A stretch of DNA of 64,000 nt from Sneathiellales bacterium (GCA_028277845.1 JANQFL010000113.1:1-64000); one strand, 5' to 3'. Counted from the stretch's first letter, positions 17,127 to 25,864 are shown. The notes: a model not told the origin generated them from the sequence alone. Translations and numbers: made by a program.

Positions 17127-18200
17127 TTATGCGGCGACCGGATCGGCGGCGAAGACCATGCCGTCGAACAGCTTGCGGGCGGTGCGCAGGATGGCGGCGG
17201 ACGTGACCGTACCGGCGGCATCCGTTTCCAGGCGCACGGTCGTCGCGCCGATGGGGTGTTCGATGTCGAGTTCCCTGACGGCACCATCCGGAACGACGGC
17301 GAGCCCATCGGCCACCGATCCGGGCAGCAGGCACGCCGTGGCGACGCTGACGGCGCCGAGCACGCCGATCGAGGCGTGGCAGCGGTGGGGAATGAAGGTG
17401 CGCGTCGATACCGCGCCTCCGGCCGTGGGAACGCTGAGCATGGACATTTTGGGCACGGACTTCTCGGCCACGTCGCCCAGGTTCATCAACGGCCCGGCCT
17501 GCAGACGGATCGATTCCAGCTTGGTCCGAAGCGTCTCGTCGGACTCCAGCACCTCGCGCGACTCATCCCCGCGGATGTCCATGTCGGCCGCGCGCATGAC
17601 CACGGTCGGCATGCCGTTGTCGATGCAGGTCACGGCCACGCCGTCGATCTCATCCACTACGTTACCGGTCGGCAGCAGCGCGCCGCAGCTCGAACCCGCG
17701 GTATCCTTGAAGGCGATGAACACGGGGCTGGCCGTGCCCGGCACGCCGTCGATGCGGGCGTCGCCGTCATAGGCCACCGCCCCGCCCGGCGTCCGCACGC
17801 GGGCCACCGCGACCTGTCCCGTGTTTTCCATGTAGATCGACACCGTGGTCTCACCCTCCACGGCATCGACCAGTTCGCGCTCGATGGCGAAGGGGGCGAT
17901 GCCGGCGAGGATGTTGCCGCAGTTCTGGGCATCGGTGACGATGGCCTGATCGACGAAGACCTGGAGAAACAGATAGTCGACGTCGATGCCGTCCCGCCGC
18001 GAGCGCCGTACCACCGCCACCTTCGACGTCAGCGGATCGGCGCCGCCCATGCCGTCGATCTGACGCGGATCGGGCGAGCCCATGACACCCAGCAGAAACC
18101 GGTCCCGCGCCGCCGGATCGGCGGGTAGATCACCGGCGAGAAAATATCCGCCCTTCGACGTACCGCCACGCATCCACATGCAGGGCGCGGCGTCAGACAT
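17127..18200 (-). CDS. galD: 4-oxalomesaconate tautomerase/isomerase, PrpF family
   Basis: 357 residues of the PrpF/diaminopimelate-epimerase-like fold. It opens with [19 protein letters not shown], the PrpF signature, and carries the motif [17 protein letters not shown] with the active-site cysteine. In this pathway family members are GalD (keto/enol tautomerisation of 4-oxalomesaconate, gallate route) and LigU (double-bond shift, lignin route). Sequence alone does not separate them, so the symbol is provisional. It overlaps the end of the aldolase gene by 8 bases, so the two are translationally coupled. It links LigI to the hydratase. Confidence 0.82.
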   Translation of the reverse strand: MSDAAPCMWMRGGTSKGGYFLAGDLPADPAARDRFLLGVMGSPDPRQIDGMGGADPLTSKVAVVRRSRRDGIDVDYLFLQVFVDQAIVTDAQNCGNILAGIAPFAIERELVDAVEGETTVSIYMENTGQVAVARVRTPGGAVAYDGDARIDGVPGTASPVFIAFKDTAGSSCGALLPTGNVVDEIDGVAVTCIDNGMPTVVMRAADMDIRGDESREVLESDETLRTKLESIRLQAGPLMNLGDVAEKSVPKMSMLSVPTAGGAVSTRTFIPHRCHASIGVLGAVSVATACLLPGSVADGLAVVPDGAVRELDIEHPIGATTVRLETDAAGTVTSAAILRTARKLFDGMVFAADPVAA

Positions 18201-18864
18201 ACGTCAATCCCTTCTCCGCCAGGCGGCCGCGCATGTCGTAGAGATCGAGGCTGAGCGTGCCCGATTGCAATTGCCGGCGCTTGTCTTCCTCGGCGGCCAG
18301 ACGGGCGCGGGCGGCCTCCAGCACCTCGGCCGCCTTCTCGTGCGGCACGACACAGACCCCGTCGTCGTCGGCGACGACGACATCGCCGGCATTGACCGAA
18401 ACGCCGGCGCAGACAATGGGCACGTTGACCGAGCCCAGCGATTCCTTGACGCAACCCTGGGCGCCGACCGCCTTGGACCAGGCCGGACAGCCCATTTCGC
18501 GCAAATCGGCGATGTCGCGCACGCCGGCTTCGAACACCAGTCCGACACCGCCCCGGGTCAGCAAAGACGTCGCCAGCAGGTCGCCGAAATAGCCGGCATC
18601 GGACGGCGACGTGGGCGCCAGCACCAGCATGTCGCCCTTCCGCACCTGTTCCATGGCCACGTGAACCATCCAGTTGTCGGCCGGCGGTGCCGAAATGGTG
18701 ATGGCCGACCCGGCCACCCGGGCGCCGGGATAAATCGGCCGCATGTAACTGGCCATCAGGCCCGTGCGGCCCTGGGCCTCGTGTACCGTCGCGACACCCG
18801 CTTCGCCGAGACCGGCGATGACGGCCGGATCAGCCCGTTCGATATTCTGCACGACCACGTTCAT
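18193..18864 (-). CDS. ligK: 4-carboxy-4-hydroxy-2-oxoadipate aldolase, RraA-like class II
   Basis: 223-residue member of the HMG/CHA aldolase family (RraA fold). It cleaves 4-carboxy-4-hydroxy-2-oxoadipate to pyruvate and oxaloacetate, the last step of protocatechuate 4,5-cleavage; it may also decarboxylate oxaloacetate. Key residues sit in [10 protein letters not shown] (about 91-100) and [10 protein letters not shown], with the R116-D117 pair that binds substrate and metal. Length is normal. The gene lies between the PIG-L-type hydratase (18 bases upstream) and the tautomerase (8-base overlap), so the operon order runs nearly in reverse of the pathway order. Confidence 0.88.
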   Translation of the reverse strand: MNVVVQNIERADPAVIAGLGEAGVATVHEAQGRTGLMASYMRPIYPGARVAGSAITISAPPADNWMVHVAMEQVRKGDMLVLAPTSPSDAGYFGDLLATSLLTRGGVGLVFEAGVRDIADLREMGCPAWSKAVGAQGCVKESLGSVNVPIVCAGVSVNAGDVVVADDDGVCVVPHEKAAEVLEAARARLAAEEDKRRQLQSGTLSLDLYDMRGRLAEKGLTYV

Positions 18865-18882
18865 CGCTGTGTCTCCTCAACC

Positions 18883-19617
18883 CTAAAGTTCGTCGACGGT
18901 GCGGGGATAGATGGACTGAAACCCCTCGGCATAACGGGCATTGCGGCCACCGGCCTGACCGCCGGAGTTGCGCCGGAAGTGGTTGCCCCGGTTCTCGGCC
19001 ACGTTGGTATAGAACTGCCAGAGGTGTTCCTGGCCCTGCATGCATTCGATGGCGGCACGTTTCTTGTCCCAGACGTCGGTGATGTCGAGGAACACGTCGG
19101 GCTTCCAGCCCATCTGCTCGGTCTGGTGCGGCTCGAACAGATAAAGCTGCGGCGCGCCCAAAACCTGTTCGCCGGGATTGTGGCCCCAGGCCTGGGCGAT
19201 CATGCGGCACTCCATGGTCACCTTGGTGGCGTACATGTGGTCGGTGTTGTAGGGGTCGTACAGGGAATGGCTCAGCATGAAGGTCGGCCGAACCCGGCGC
19301 ATGATATCGACCAGTTCGTTTTTCTTGTCCCGGTCGAGTTCGAGCGGATAGTCGCCGGCATCCATAAATTGAATGTCATGGGCACCAAGGGCCTTGGCCG
19401 CGGCTTCGGCTTCGGCATGACGGGCCGCCTTGACTTGATCGAGCGTCGCGCCCTCCTGTTTCCACAGTTTGGCCGACTCGCCGCGTTCGCCATACGACAG
19501 GCACACGATCGTGACGTCGTAGCCCTTTTCCTGGTGCAGGGCGATGGCGCCGCCGGCGCGCCAGACGAAGTCCGCCGCGTGGGCGCTGACCACCAAAACC
19601 GTCTTATTGTCGCTCAT
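18883..19617 (-). CDS. galB: 4-oxalomesaconate hydratase, PIG-L/LmbE family (GalB type)
   Basis: 244 residues of the PIG-L deacetylase-like fold. The family AHPDDE motif appears as SAHAADFVWRAGG (H13, D16), the variant found in GalB-type hydratases, and a second metal histidine is H127 (NTDHMYATK). GalB hydrates 4-oxalomesaconate in gallate breakdown. In the lignin pathway of sphingomonads the same step is done by the unrelated LigJ, so this locus uses the GalB solution. ATG 19617 has GGAGGGC 4 bases upstream. It is the first gene of the left arm, divergent from the LysR regulator. A sugar-type deacetylase is unlikely given the motif and context. Confidence 0.85.
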   Translation of the reverse strand: MSDNKTVLVVSAHAADFVWRAGGAIALHQEKGYDVTIVCLSYGERGESAKLWKQEGATLDQVKAARHAEAEAAAKALGAHDIQFMDAGDYPLELDRDKKNELVDIMRRVRPTFMLSHSLYDPYNTDHMYATKVTMECRMIAQAWGHNPGEQVLGAPQLYLFEPHQTEQMGWKPDVFLDITDVWDKKRAAIECMQGQEHLWQFYTNVAENRGNHFRRNSGGQAGGRNARYAEGFQSIYPRTVDEL

Positions 19618-19715
19618 TGATGCCCTCCGCTGCCTGCCTGAGCCCGTTGGAACAGTTCGAGTATCCGCCAGGCGCGGCCGTATTCCCATTCGAATTTGGA
19701 TTTCGTAGTATAAGG

Positions 19716-19734
19716 TTTGGCTATAAACGCCAAA
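19716..19734. promoter_or_regulatory. Inverted repeat TTTGGC-N7-GCCAAA between galB and the LysR gene
   Basis: A perfect 6-base inverted repeat with a 7-base AT-rich spacer (TATAAAC) in the 132-base divergent region. It lies 99 bases from the galB start and ends 16 bases before the LysR ATG. The position fits a LysR-type recognition site for autorepression and for activation of the divergent arm. Confidence 0.55.
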
Positions 19735-19749
19735 TCACAGAAAACCGGC

Positions 19750-21015
19750 ATGGACACCACCATACCCAATCTGCGCCACCTCAGCGCGTTCCGTGAAGTG
19801 GCCCGGCTGCACAGCGTCAGCAAGGCATCGTCCCAGGTGCATCTGTCGCAGCCGGCGATCACCCAGGCCATCGCCAAGCTGGAACAGCGCCTGGAAACGC
19901 CCTTGTTCGAGCGGCGCAGCGACGGCATGTTCACGACGGAACCCGGGGCATTGTTTTTCGAGCGGGTCGACCGGGCGCTGGACATGCTGAAAGCCGGCGT
20001 CGACGGCGCCATTCGAGCCGGAACGCGCAAGAAAGCGCGCGGATTCGCCAATTTCCAATCGTTGCTGACGACCGCCCAGCTACGCGCCCTGATCGCCGTC
20101 TCGGATGCGGGCAATTTCAGCCTGGCGGCCCGGACCGCCGGCATTTCCCAACCCTCGCTGCATCGCGCCGCCCGCGATTTGGAGCGCCTTTCGGGCCTCA
20201 GCCTGTTCGCCAAGACCAGTCAGGGAATCGACCTGACGCCCGCCGCCGCCGCTTTGGCGCAGCATGCCAAGCTGGCATTCGCCGAACTGGAGCAGGGCTT
20301 CGCCGAAGTGGAGGAATGGCGTGGATTGGACACGGGCCGCATCGTCGTCGGCACCATGCCCCTCGCCCGCACCCATATCCTGCCCGTCGCCATCAACGTG
20401 TTGCTGGAGCAGTTTCCCCATGTGCATGTCAGCGTGGTCGACGGTCCCTATGACGACCTGCTGCACGGGCTGCGTCACGGTGAAATCGATATCCTCGTCG
20501 GAGCATTACGCAATCCGCCGCCGATCGAAGACATCGAACAGCGGGCCTTGTTTGAGGACTCGTTGTCGGTGGTCGCCCGCGCCGGTCACCCCTTGGCACA
20601 GCGGCGTTCCATCGGTATCGGCGACCTGGCCGCCTATCCCTGGGTCATCCCGCGAAAAGGCACGCCGACCCGCGCCATTTTCGACGAACTGTTCGCCGCA
20701 TCTGACGACACATCGTCCGGCAGCCCAGTCGAATCCAGTTCGTTGACCCTGATCCGTGGATTACTGTTGGAAAGCGACCGCATCGCGTTGTTGTCGACCC
20801 ACCAAATTCAGCACGAGCAGAAACTCGGCTTGCTGGCCACCCTGCCATTCACGTTACGCAAAACGGAACGGCCCATCGGCCTGACATTACGGCGCAACTG
20901 GCGGCCGACCGGGGCTCAGAAGGCTCTGCTGGACGCGCTGCGGGAAGCCGGCAGGCAAGCTCAACGGGACGGCACGGCGCACATTATTCAAAATTTGAAT
21001 AGGGCTGAAGGCTAA
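19750..21015 (+). CDS. LysR-family regulator with two tandem winged-helix domains
   Basis: 421 residues, about 110 longer than a usual LysR protein. The extra length is a second DNA-binding domain. HTH 1 covers about residues 6-65 (SKASSQVHLSQPAITQAIAKLE, FERR). HTH 2 covers about 106-165 (NFSLAARTAGISQPSLHRAARDLE, LFAKTSQGIDLTP). A substrate-binding domain follows (about 195-405). ATG 19750 is preferred; a TTG at 19717 lies inside the inverted repeat. It sits between the two arms of the ring-cleavage locus and is the obvious controller of both; the effector is likely a pathway intermediate. Confidence 0.85.
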   Translation: MDTTIPNLRHLSAFREVARLHSVSKASSQVHLSQPAITQAIAKLEQRLETPLFERRSDGMFTTEPGALFFERVDRALDMLKAGVDGAIRAGTRKKARGFANFQSLLTTAQLRALIAVSDAGNFSLAARTAGISQPSLHRAARDLERLSGLSLFAKTSQGIDLTPAAAALAQHAKLAFAELEQGFAEVEEWRGLDTGRIVVGTMPLARTHILPVAINVLLEQFPHVHVSVVDGPYDDLLHGLRHGEIDILVGALRNPPPIEDIEQRALFEDSLSVVARAGHPLAQRRSIGIGDLAAYPWVIPRKGTPTRAIFDELFAASDDTSSGSPVESSSLTLIRGLLLESDRIALLSTHQIQHEQKLGLLATLPFTLRKTERPIGLTLRRNWRPTGAQKALLDALREAGRQAQRDGTAHIIQNLNRAEG

Positions 21016-21097
21016 TCAATTTTGCCCAAGCCAAATCGAATGTTAAACACGACGGTGCGGTGGTGGCGGCACCGGCGCGGACCATGAGGCGTTGAGA

Positions 21098-21994
21098 ATG
21101 GCGTTATCCAACACACCGAATATCGCGATGCTGGGTTTCGGCGAAGCCGGGCAGGCCCTGGCCAAGGGATGGGCCCGGCCGGACGGTTCGGGTATCGCGG
21201 TCTACGATATCAAGACGGACAGCGCCGACGACATTGTTCGCGCAGGAAAGCAGGCGGACTATGACGCCTACGGCGTATCCGGATGCCAAAACGTCGGCGA
21301 CGCCCTGAATAACGCCGATGTCGTCTTCTCGCTGGTCACCGCCGATCAGGCCCATATCGCCGCCGGCAATGCCGCCGACGCGATCGGCGAAGGCACATTG
21401 TTCTTCGATTGCAATTCGTGCGCGCCGGAAACCAAACGGGCTTCGGCGGCCAGGATCGAGCAGGCCGGTGGCCGCTATGTGGATGCCGCGGTCATGGCGC
21501 CGGTGCATCCCGCGCTGCACAAGGTTGCCATCCTGGTCAGCGGCCCGCACGCCACGGCCGCGCTCGAGGTGTTCGACGCCCTGGACATGAACGCCACGGA
21601 GGCCGCCGGCGACATTGGCTACGCGTCGTCGATCAAGATGATTCGCAGCGTCATGATGAAGGGTTTGGAGGCCTTGGCGCTGGAATGCGTCCTGGCGGGC
21701 CGCAAGGCCGGCGTCGACGACGTGGTGTTGGACTCGCTCGACAAGACCTATCCCGGCTTCGACTGGAAAACCAAGGCCGCGTATATGCTGGAGCGGTCCA
21801 TGAACCACGGGATCCGTCGCGCCGCGGAAATGCGCGAAGTGGCGAAAACGGTGGCCGACCTGGGCTTCGACAACGGCATGACCAAGGCGACCGTCGACTG
21901 GCAGCAGCGGATCGGCGATCTGGCGCTGGAGGCCGGCGACGACGACTACGAAACCCGTGCCGACGCCATTATTGAAGCGTTGGACGGGCGGTAA
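21098..21994 (+). CDS. NAD(P)-dependent beta-hydroxyacid-type dehydrogenase with DUF1932 C-terminus
   Basis: 298 residues. The N-terminal Rossmann domain starts IAMLGFGEAGQALAKGW (GxGxxG form). A 6-phosphogluconate/3-hydroxyisobutyrate dehydrogenase-like layout follows, with DCNSCAPETKRA and SIKMIRSVMMKG around the catalytic lysine, then the DUF1932 helical domain (about 190-260). It is the first structural gene of the right arm, ahead of ligA2-ligB2-ligC. It is not a step of the known protocatechuate 4,5-pathway. It may prepare an aromatic substrate side chain or handle an off-pathway product. The TTG at 21092 is also possible as start. Confidence 0.75.
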   Translation: MALSNTPNIAMLGFGEAGQALAKGWARPDGSGIAVYDIKTDSADDIVRAGKQADYDAYGVSGCQNVGDALNNADVVFSLVTADQAHIAAGNAADAIGEGTLFFDCNSCAPETKRASAARIEQAGGRYVDAAVMAPVHPALHKVAILVSGPHATAALEVFDALDMNATEAAGDIGYASSIKMIRSVMMKGLEALALECVLAGRKAGVDDVVLDSLDKTYPGFDWKTKAAYMLERSMNHGIRRAAEMREVAKTVADLGFDNGMTKATVDWQQRIGDLALEAGDDDYETRADAIIEALDGR

Positions 21995-22013
21995 CAAAGA
22001 CAAGGATGATAAA

Positions 22014-22409
22014 ATGAGTGTCGACCAGGACTACGACGACATTCCCGGGACATATGTCTTCGATGCGCAGCAATCGCGCAGGGGCTATCACCTGAACATG
22101 TTCTGCATGTCGCTTCGCCATGCCGGGAACCGGGATGCCTTCAAGGCGGACGAAGCCAAATACCTCGACCGCTTTCCCATGTCCGAGGACCAGCGCCGGG
22201 CGGTGTTGAACCGGGAGTGGAACGAGATGCTGCGCCTCGGCGGCAATGTCTATTACACCTCCAAACTGGCGGCGACGGACGGGCTGACGTTCCAGGACCT
22301 GGCCGGGCTGATGACCGGCATGGAACGGGACGATTACCGCGCCATGATGGTGGCGGGCGGACGGCCCATCGCCGGCAACCGCAGCAAGTCGGAGTGGAAC
22401 GATGGCTGA
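22014..22409 (+). CDS. ligA: Protocatechuate 4,5-dioxygenase-type alpha (small) subunit, copy 2
   Basis: 131 residues of the LigA family (GYHLNMFCMSLRHAGNRDAF and AVLNREWNEMLRLGGNVYYTSK). Compared with copy 1 (118 residues) it has a longer C-terminal tail (GGRPIAGNRSKSEWNDG). A good ribosome site, AAGGA, lies 8 bases before ATG 22014. It overlaps its catalytic partner ligB2 by 8 bases, so both subunits are made in equal amounts. The pair is most likely the protocatechuate-specific enzyme because ligC follows directly, but this is an inference. Confidence 0.88.
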   Translation: MSVDQDYDDIPGTYVFDAQQSRRGYHLNMFCMSLRHAGNRDAFKADEAKYLDRFPMSEDQRRAVLNREWNEMLRLGGNVYYTSKLAATDGLTFQDLAGLMTGMERDDYRAMMVAGGRPIAGNRSKSEWNDG

Positions 22410-23244
22410 AATCATTGCCGGCGCCGCCATGTCCCATGTCCCGGCCATCGGCGTGGCCATCGATCAGGGCAACACGGGAGACGACTACTGGAAACCGTTG
22501 TTCGACGGTTTCGAAAAATCCCGTCAATGGATCGCCGACCTCAAGCCCGATGTCGTCATCGTCGTCTACAACGATCATGCCACGGCGTTTTCGCTGGAGC
22601 TGATTCCCACCTTCGCCCTGGGCTGCGCCGCCGAATACCAAATCGCCGACGAAGGCTGGGGCGCCCGGCCGGTACCGGCGGTCAAGGGCCAGCCCGAACT
22701 GGCCTGGCACATCGCGCAGTCGGTCATACTGGACGAATTCGACCTGACCATCGTCAACGACATGGAAGTGGACCACGGCCTGACCGTGCCGCTGTCGCTG
22801 ATGTTCGGCCAGCCCGACGCCTGGCCCTGCCCGGTGGTGCCGCTGTGCGTCAACGTGGTGCAGTATCCGCCGCCCACGGGCAACCGCTGCTACAATCTGG
22901 GCAAGGCCATTCGCAAGGCCGTGCAATCGTTAGACAAGGATCTGCGGGTGGTCATCTTCGGCACCGGCGGCATGTCGCACCAGTTGCAGGCGGAGCGCGC
23001 CGGACTGATCAACGCCGAATTCGACAATCAGTTCCTCGACGACCTGGCCAACAATCCGAAAAAGGCCGCCGCGATTCCCCATGTCGAGTATCTGCGCGAG
23101 GCCGGATCGGAAGGCATCGAACTGGTCATGTGGCACGTCATGCGCGGCGCCCTGGACGACGACGCCGTGGAAATCCACCGCCACTATCATGTCCCGGCCT
23201 CCAATACCGCCGTCGGCCACATCATTTTCGAGAACAAGCGATAG
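22402..23244 (+). CDS. ligB: Protocatechuate 4,5-dioxygenase-type beta (catalytic) subunit, copy 2
   Basis: 280-residue extradiol dioxygenase with the same iron ligands at the same positions as copy 1: H12 (MSHVPAIG), H59 (YNDHATAF), E240 (SEGIELV), and base H193 (GTGGMSHQL). It differs from copy 1 in stretches such as residues 86-100 and 138-160, near the ring-binding pocket in LigB-type enzymes. It overlaps ligA2 by 8 bases and is followed by ligC after 16 bases. It cleaves protocatechuate to 4-carboxy-2-hydroxymuconate-6-semialdehyde or an analogue. Confidence 0.9.
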   Translation: MAEIIAGAAMSHVPAIGVAIDQGNTGDDYWKPLFDGFEKSRQWIADLKPDVVIVVYNDHATAFSLELIPTFALGCAAEYQIADEGWGARPVPAVKGQPELAWHIAQSVILDEFDLTIVNDMEVDHGLTVPLSLMFGQPDAWPCPVVPLCVNVVQYPPPTGNRCYNLGKAIRKAVQSLDKDLRVVIFGTGGMSHQLQAERAGLINAEFDNQFLDDLANNPKKAAAIPHVEYLREAGSEGIELVMWHVMRGALDDDAVEIHRHYHVPASNTAVGHIIFENKR

Positions 23245-23260
23245 GACTGGAGACGCAAGC

Positions 23261-24202
23261 ATGAAAATCTGTGTAGCCGGCGCAGCCGGCGCCTTCGGCC
23301 GCAAGCACCTGGATGCCATCGCCGACATCGACGGCATCGAGGTCGTCTCCATCGTCGGCGGCGCCAATTCCATCGAGGATTTCGCCAAGGAAAAGGGCAT
23401 CGGCCACTGGACCGGCGACCTGGCCGAAAGCCTGGAACGGTCCGACGTCGACGCCGTGATCCTGTCGACGCCGACCCAGGTGCACGCCGAACAGACCATC
23501 CAGTGCCTGCGGGCCGGCAAGCACGTGCTGGTCGAAATCCCCATGGCCGACAGTCTGGCCGATTCGGAGGAGATCGTGCGGGTGCAGAAGGAGACCGGCC
23601 TGATCGCCATGGCCGGCCACGTCCGCCGCTTCAACCCGAGCCACCAGTGGATCCACAACAAGATCGTCGCCGGCGAGTTGAACATCCAGCAGATGGACGT
23701 GCAGACCTATTTCTTCCGCCGCAGCAACCTGAACGCGTTGGGCGAACCGCGTAGCTGGACCGATCACCTGTTGTGGCACCACGCCTGCCACACGGTCGAC
23801 CTGTTTCAGTACCAGACCGGCGAGACGGCGTCCAAGGCCTTCGGCCTGCAGGGACCGGTCCATCCGGAGCTGGGCATCGCCATGGACATGAGCATCGGCT
23901 TGAAGGTGCCGTCGGGCGCCATTTGTACGCTTTCCCTGTCGTTCAATAATGACGGCCCGTTCGGCACCTTCTTCCGGTATATCTGCGACAACGGCACCTA
24001 CATCGCCCGCTACGACGACCTGTTCGACGGCAAGGAAAACCCCATCGATCTGTCCGGCGTCGCAGTGTCCACCAACGGCATCGAACTGATCGACCGGGAG
24101 TTCTTCTCGGCCATCCAGGAGGGCCGCGAACCCAATGGCAGCGTCGCCCAGTGCCTGCCGGCCATGCAGACACTCGACCGCGTCGAAAGAAGCTTCGGAT
24201 AA
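23261..24202 (+). CDS. ligC: 4-carboxy-2-hydroxymuconate-6-semialdehyde dehydrogenase
   Basis: 313 residues of the Gfo/Idh/MocA fold, close to the known LigC length. The N-terminal NADP site is VAGAAGAFGRKHLDAI; the EIPMADS segment is where most relatives have EKP (about residues 95-101). LigC oxidises the cyclic hemiacetal of the ring-cleavage product to 2-pyrone-4,6-dicarboxylate, the substrate of LigI in the other arm. ATG 23261 has GGAG 8 bases before it; the frame is open upstream only through ligB2. It follows ligB2 closely and precedes an aldo/keto reductase by 9 bases. Confidence 0.9.
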   Translation: MKICVAGAAGAFGRKHLDAIADIDGIEVVSIVGGANSIEDFAKEKGIGHWTGDLAESLERSDVDAVILSTPTQVHAEQTIQCLRAGKHVLVEIPMADSLADSEEIVRVQKETGLIAMAGHVRRFNPSHQWIHNKIVAGELNIQQMDVQTYFFRRSNLNALGEPRSWTDHLLWHHACHTVDLFQYQTGETASKAFGLQGPVHPELGIAMDMSIGLKVPSGAICTLSLSFNNDGPFGTFFRYICDNGTYIARYDDLFDGKENPIDLSGVAVSTNGIELIDREFFSAIQEGREPNGSVAQCLPAMQTLDRVERSFG

Positions 24203-24211
24203 AGATCGCCC

Positions 24212-25210
24212 ATGACCGACCGTAACCTCGGCCCGTTTTCCGTCTCGCCGGTTGGCCTCGGCTGCATGAGCCTTTCCTATGGCTACGGCACGCCGCCGGA
24301 CCGTGACGATGCCGTCAAACTGCTCAACCAGACGCTTGACCTGGGCTACACCCACCTGGACACGGCGGCCATGTACGGCTTCGGTAAAAACGAATCCCTG
24401 CTCGGCGCGGCCGTCATGCACCGGCGCGGCGAATTCATGCTGGCCAGCAAGTGCGGCATGTTCAAGAACGCCGAGGGCAAGCGGGAAATCAACGGCCGGC
24501 CCGAGGTGATCAAGAAAACGGTCGACGACTCCCTGCAGCGGCTGAAAACGGACGTCATCGACTTGCTCTATCTGCACCGCTGGGACAAGACCGTGCCCAT
24601 CGAGGACAGCATCGGCGCCATGAGCGAAATGGTGGCGGTGGGCAAGGCCAAGACATTGGGCCTGTCGGAAGTCAGCGCCGCCACACTGCGCAAGGCCCAC
24701 GCGGTGCATCCCATCGCCGCCGTGCAGTCGGAATATTCCCTTTGGACACGCAACCCGGAACTGGGCGTGCTGGACGCCTGCCGGGAGATCGGCGCCGCGT
24801 TCGTCGCGTTCAGTCCGCTGGCCCGGGCATTCCTGACCGGCACCCTGCGCGACGTTTCCGTGCTGGAAAACAATGACCTTCGGAGCAGCATGCCGCGCTT
24901 CGCGCCCGACACCTACGTTGAAAACCTGAAACTGCTGGAGAATTACGCCGGTATCGCCAGGGACGTCGGCTGCACCATGGGCCAGTTGGCGTTGGCCTGG
25001 ATCCTGGCGCAGGGCGAGCACGTGGTGTGCATCCCCGGCACGACCAACCCGGACCACCTGGAGGAGAATTTCGGCGGCGGGACCGTGCGGCTCGACACGG
25101 CCACCGTGGACAAACTGGGCGCCCTGATCAACCAGGACACGGTGAAAGGCCCGCGTTACGTCGCCGCAACGCAGGCCGAAATCGACACCGAGGAATTCCC
25201 GGCCGGCTAG
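24212..25210 (+). CDS. Aldo/keto reductase
   Basis: 332 residues, (beta/alpha)8 AKR of the AKR13/yajO-like type. The catalytic tetrad is complete: D50 and Y55 (LDTAAMYGFGKNE), K80 (ASKCGM) and H122 (LYLHRWD). The cofactor-binding end IPGTTNPDHLEENFG prefers NADPH in relatives. As the last gene of the ligA2B2C operon, it may reduce an aldehyde that feeds the pathway (for example a vanillin-like or protocatechualdehyde compound) or remove a toxic semialdehyde; neither is proven. Its end overlaps the convergent gene by 4 bases. Confidence 0.85.
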   Translation: MTDRNLGPFSVSPVGLGCMSLSYGYGTPPDRDDAVKLLNQTLDLGYTHLDTAAMYGFGKNESLLGAAVMHRRGEFMLASKCGMFKNAEGKREINGRPEVIKKTVDDSLQRLKTDVIDLLYLHRWDKTVPIEDSIGAMSEMVAVGKAKTLGLSEVSAATLRKAHAVHPIAAVQSEYSLWTRNPELGVLDACREIGAAFVAFSPLARAFLTGTLRDVSVLENNDLRSSMPRFAPDTYVENLKLLENYAGIARDVGCTMGQLALAWILAQGEHVVCIPGTTNPDHLEENFGGGTVRLDTATVDKLGALINQDTVKGPRYVAATQAEIDTEEFPAG

Positions 25211-25845
25211 ACAATCACCGTCCAGAAATCCAGATCCACGCTGTCGGGGTCGAACATGGCCAGCAGGTCGCCGCAGACGGGTTCGTCGGCGTATCCCTGA
25301 CAGGTGCGCCGGGTGCGGCCCAGGCTCCTTCCGAACGCCACTTCCGAATAGGTGGTGTCGTCGATCCTGCCCATGAAATGGTCGACGACGTTGGACGATT
25401 TCGACAGGTAGTCGTCCTCGATGGCGGCGGACGCGTCACGCAAGGCGGCCTCCGAGAACGTACCGGTATCGGCCGGCGAAAACGTGCCGAATTCGATGCA
25501 TGAAAACCCTTCCGGTACGGTGAAGCCGTCCTTGAGGATGATGTTGCTCGTCAGCCGGATGGAGCCGGGATCGAGCAGGCCGAGCATGGCCTTGGCGTTG
25601 CCGTCGTTTTCGAAGTTTTCATTCATGGCCTGCATGGCCGCCGGGTCGACGGCGAACATGGCGTCGGCGAACCCGCCGTTCAGATTGCGCAGCAGGCAAT
25701 GGCCGGCAATGCCGTCCTGCTTGTCGAGGAACCGGTCCTGCCAGTTCAACGCGGCATCCACCACGTCTTCCGCCGCCACGCCGGGTTTGGTGTCGTAACG
25801 GGCGAAACCCATGACGGTCAGGGGGCCCAGGTCTTTGCGAAACAT
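25207..25845 (-). CDS. Protein of unknown function, controlled by a WYL-type regulator
   Basis: 212 residues that I cannot place in a family with confidence. It has no signal peptide and no membrane segment. It is acidic. The pattern of two similar halves with short beta strands (GPLTVMGFARYDTKPG near the start; GFSCIEFGTFSPADTG in the middle) suggests a dimeric alpha/beta-barrel-like (monooxygenase-like) fold, which is a guess. Start ATG 25845 has AAAGGA 7 bases upstream. It is divergent from a YafY/WYL regulator, with a strong inverted repeat between them, so it is probably the regulated target. Confidence 0.6.
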   Translation of the reverse strand: MFRKDLGPLTVMGFARYDTKPGVAAEDVVDAALNWQDRFLDKQDGIAGHCLLRNLNGGFADAMFAVDPAAMQAMNENFENDGNAKAMLGLLDPGSIRLTSNIILKDGFTVPEGFSCIEFGTFSPADTGTFSEAALRDASAAIEDDYLSKSSNVVDHFMGRIDDTTYSEVAFGRSLGRTRRTCQGYADEPVCGDLLAMFDPDSVDLDFWTVIV

Positions 25846-25864
25846 ACGTTTTGTCCTTTCAATC

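Noticed and set aside
19717-19749. TTG start that would lengthen the LysR protein by 11 residues
   Set aside because: The TTG lies inside the inverted repeat and has no ribosome site; ATG 19750 begins right before the conserved HTH.
23222-25057. 611-codon open frame opposite ligC and the aldo/keto reductase
   Set aside because: No recognisable domain; both opposite genes have complete catalytic motifs.
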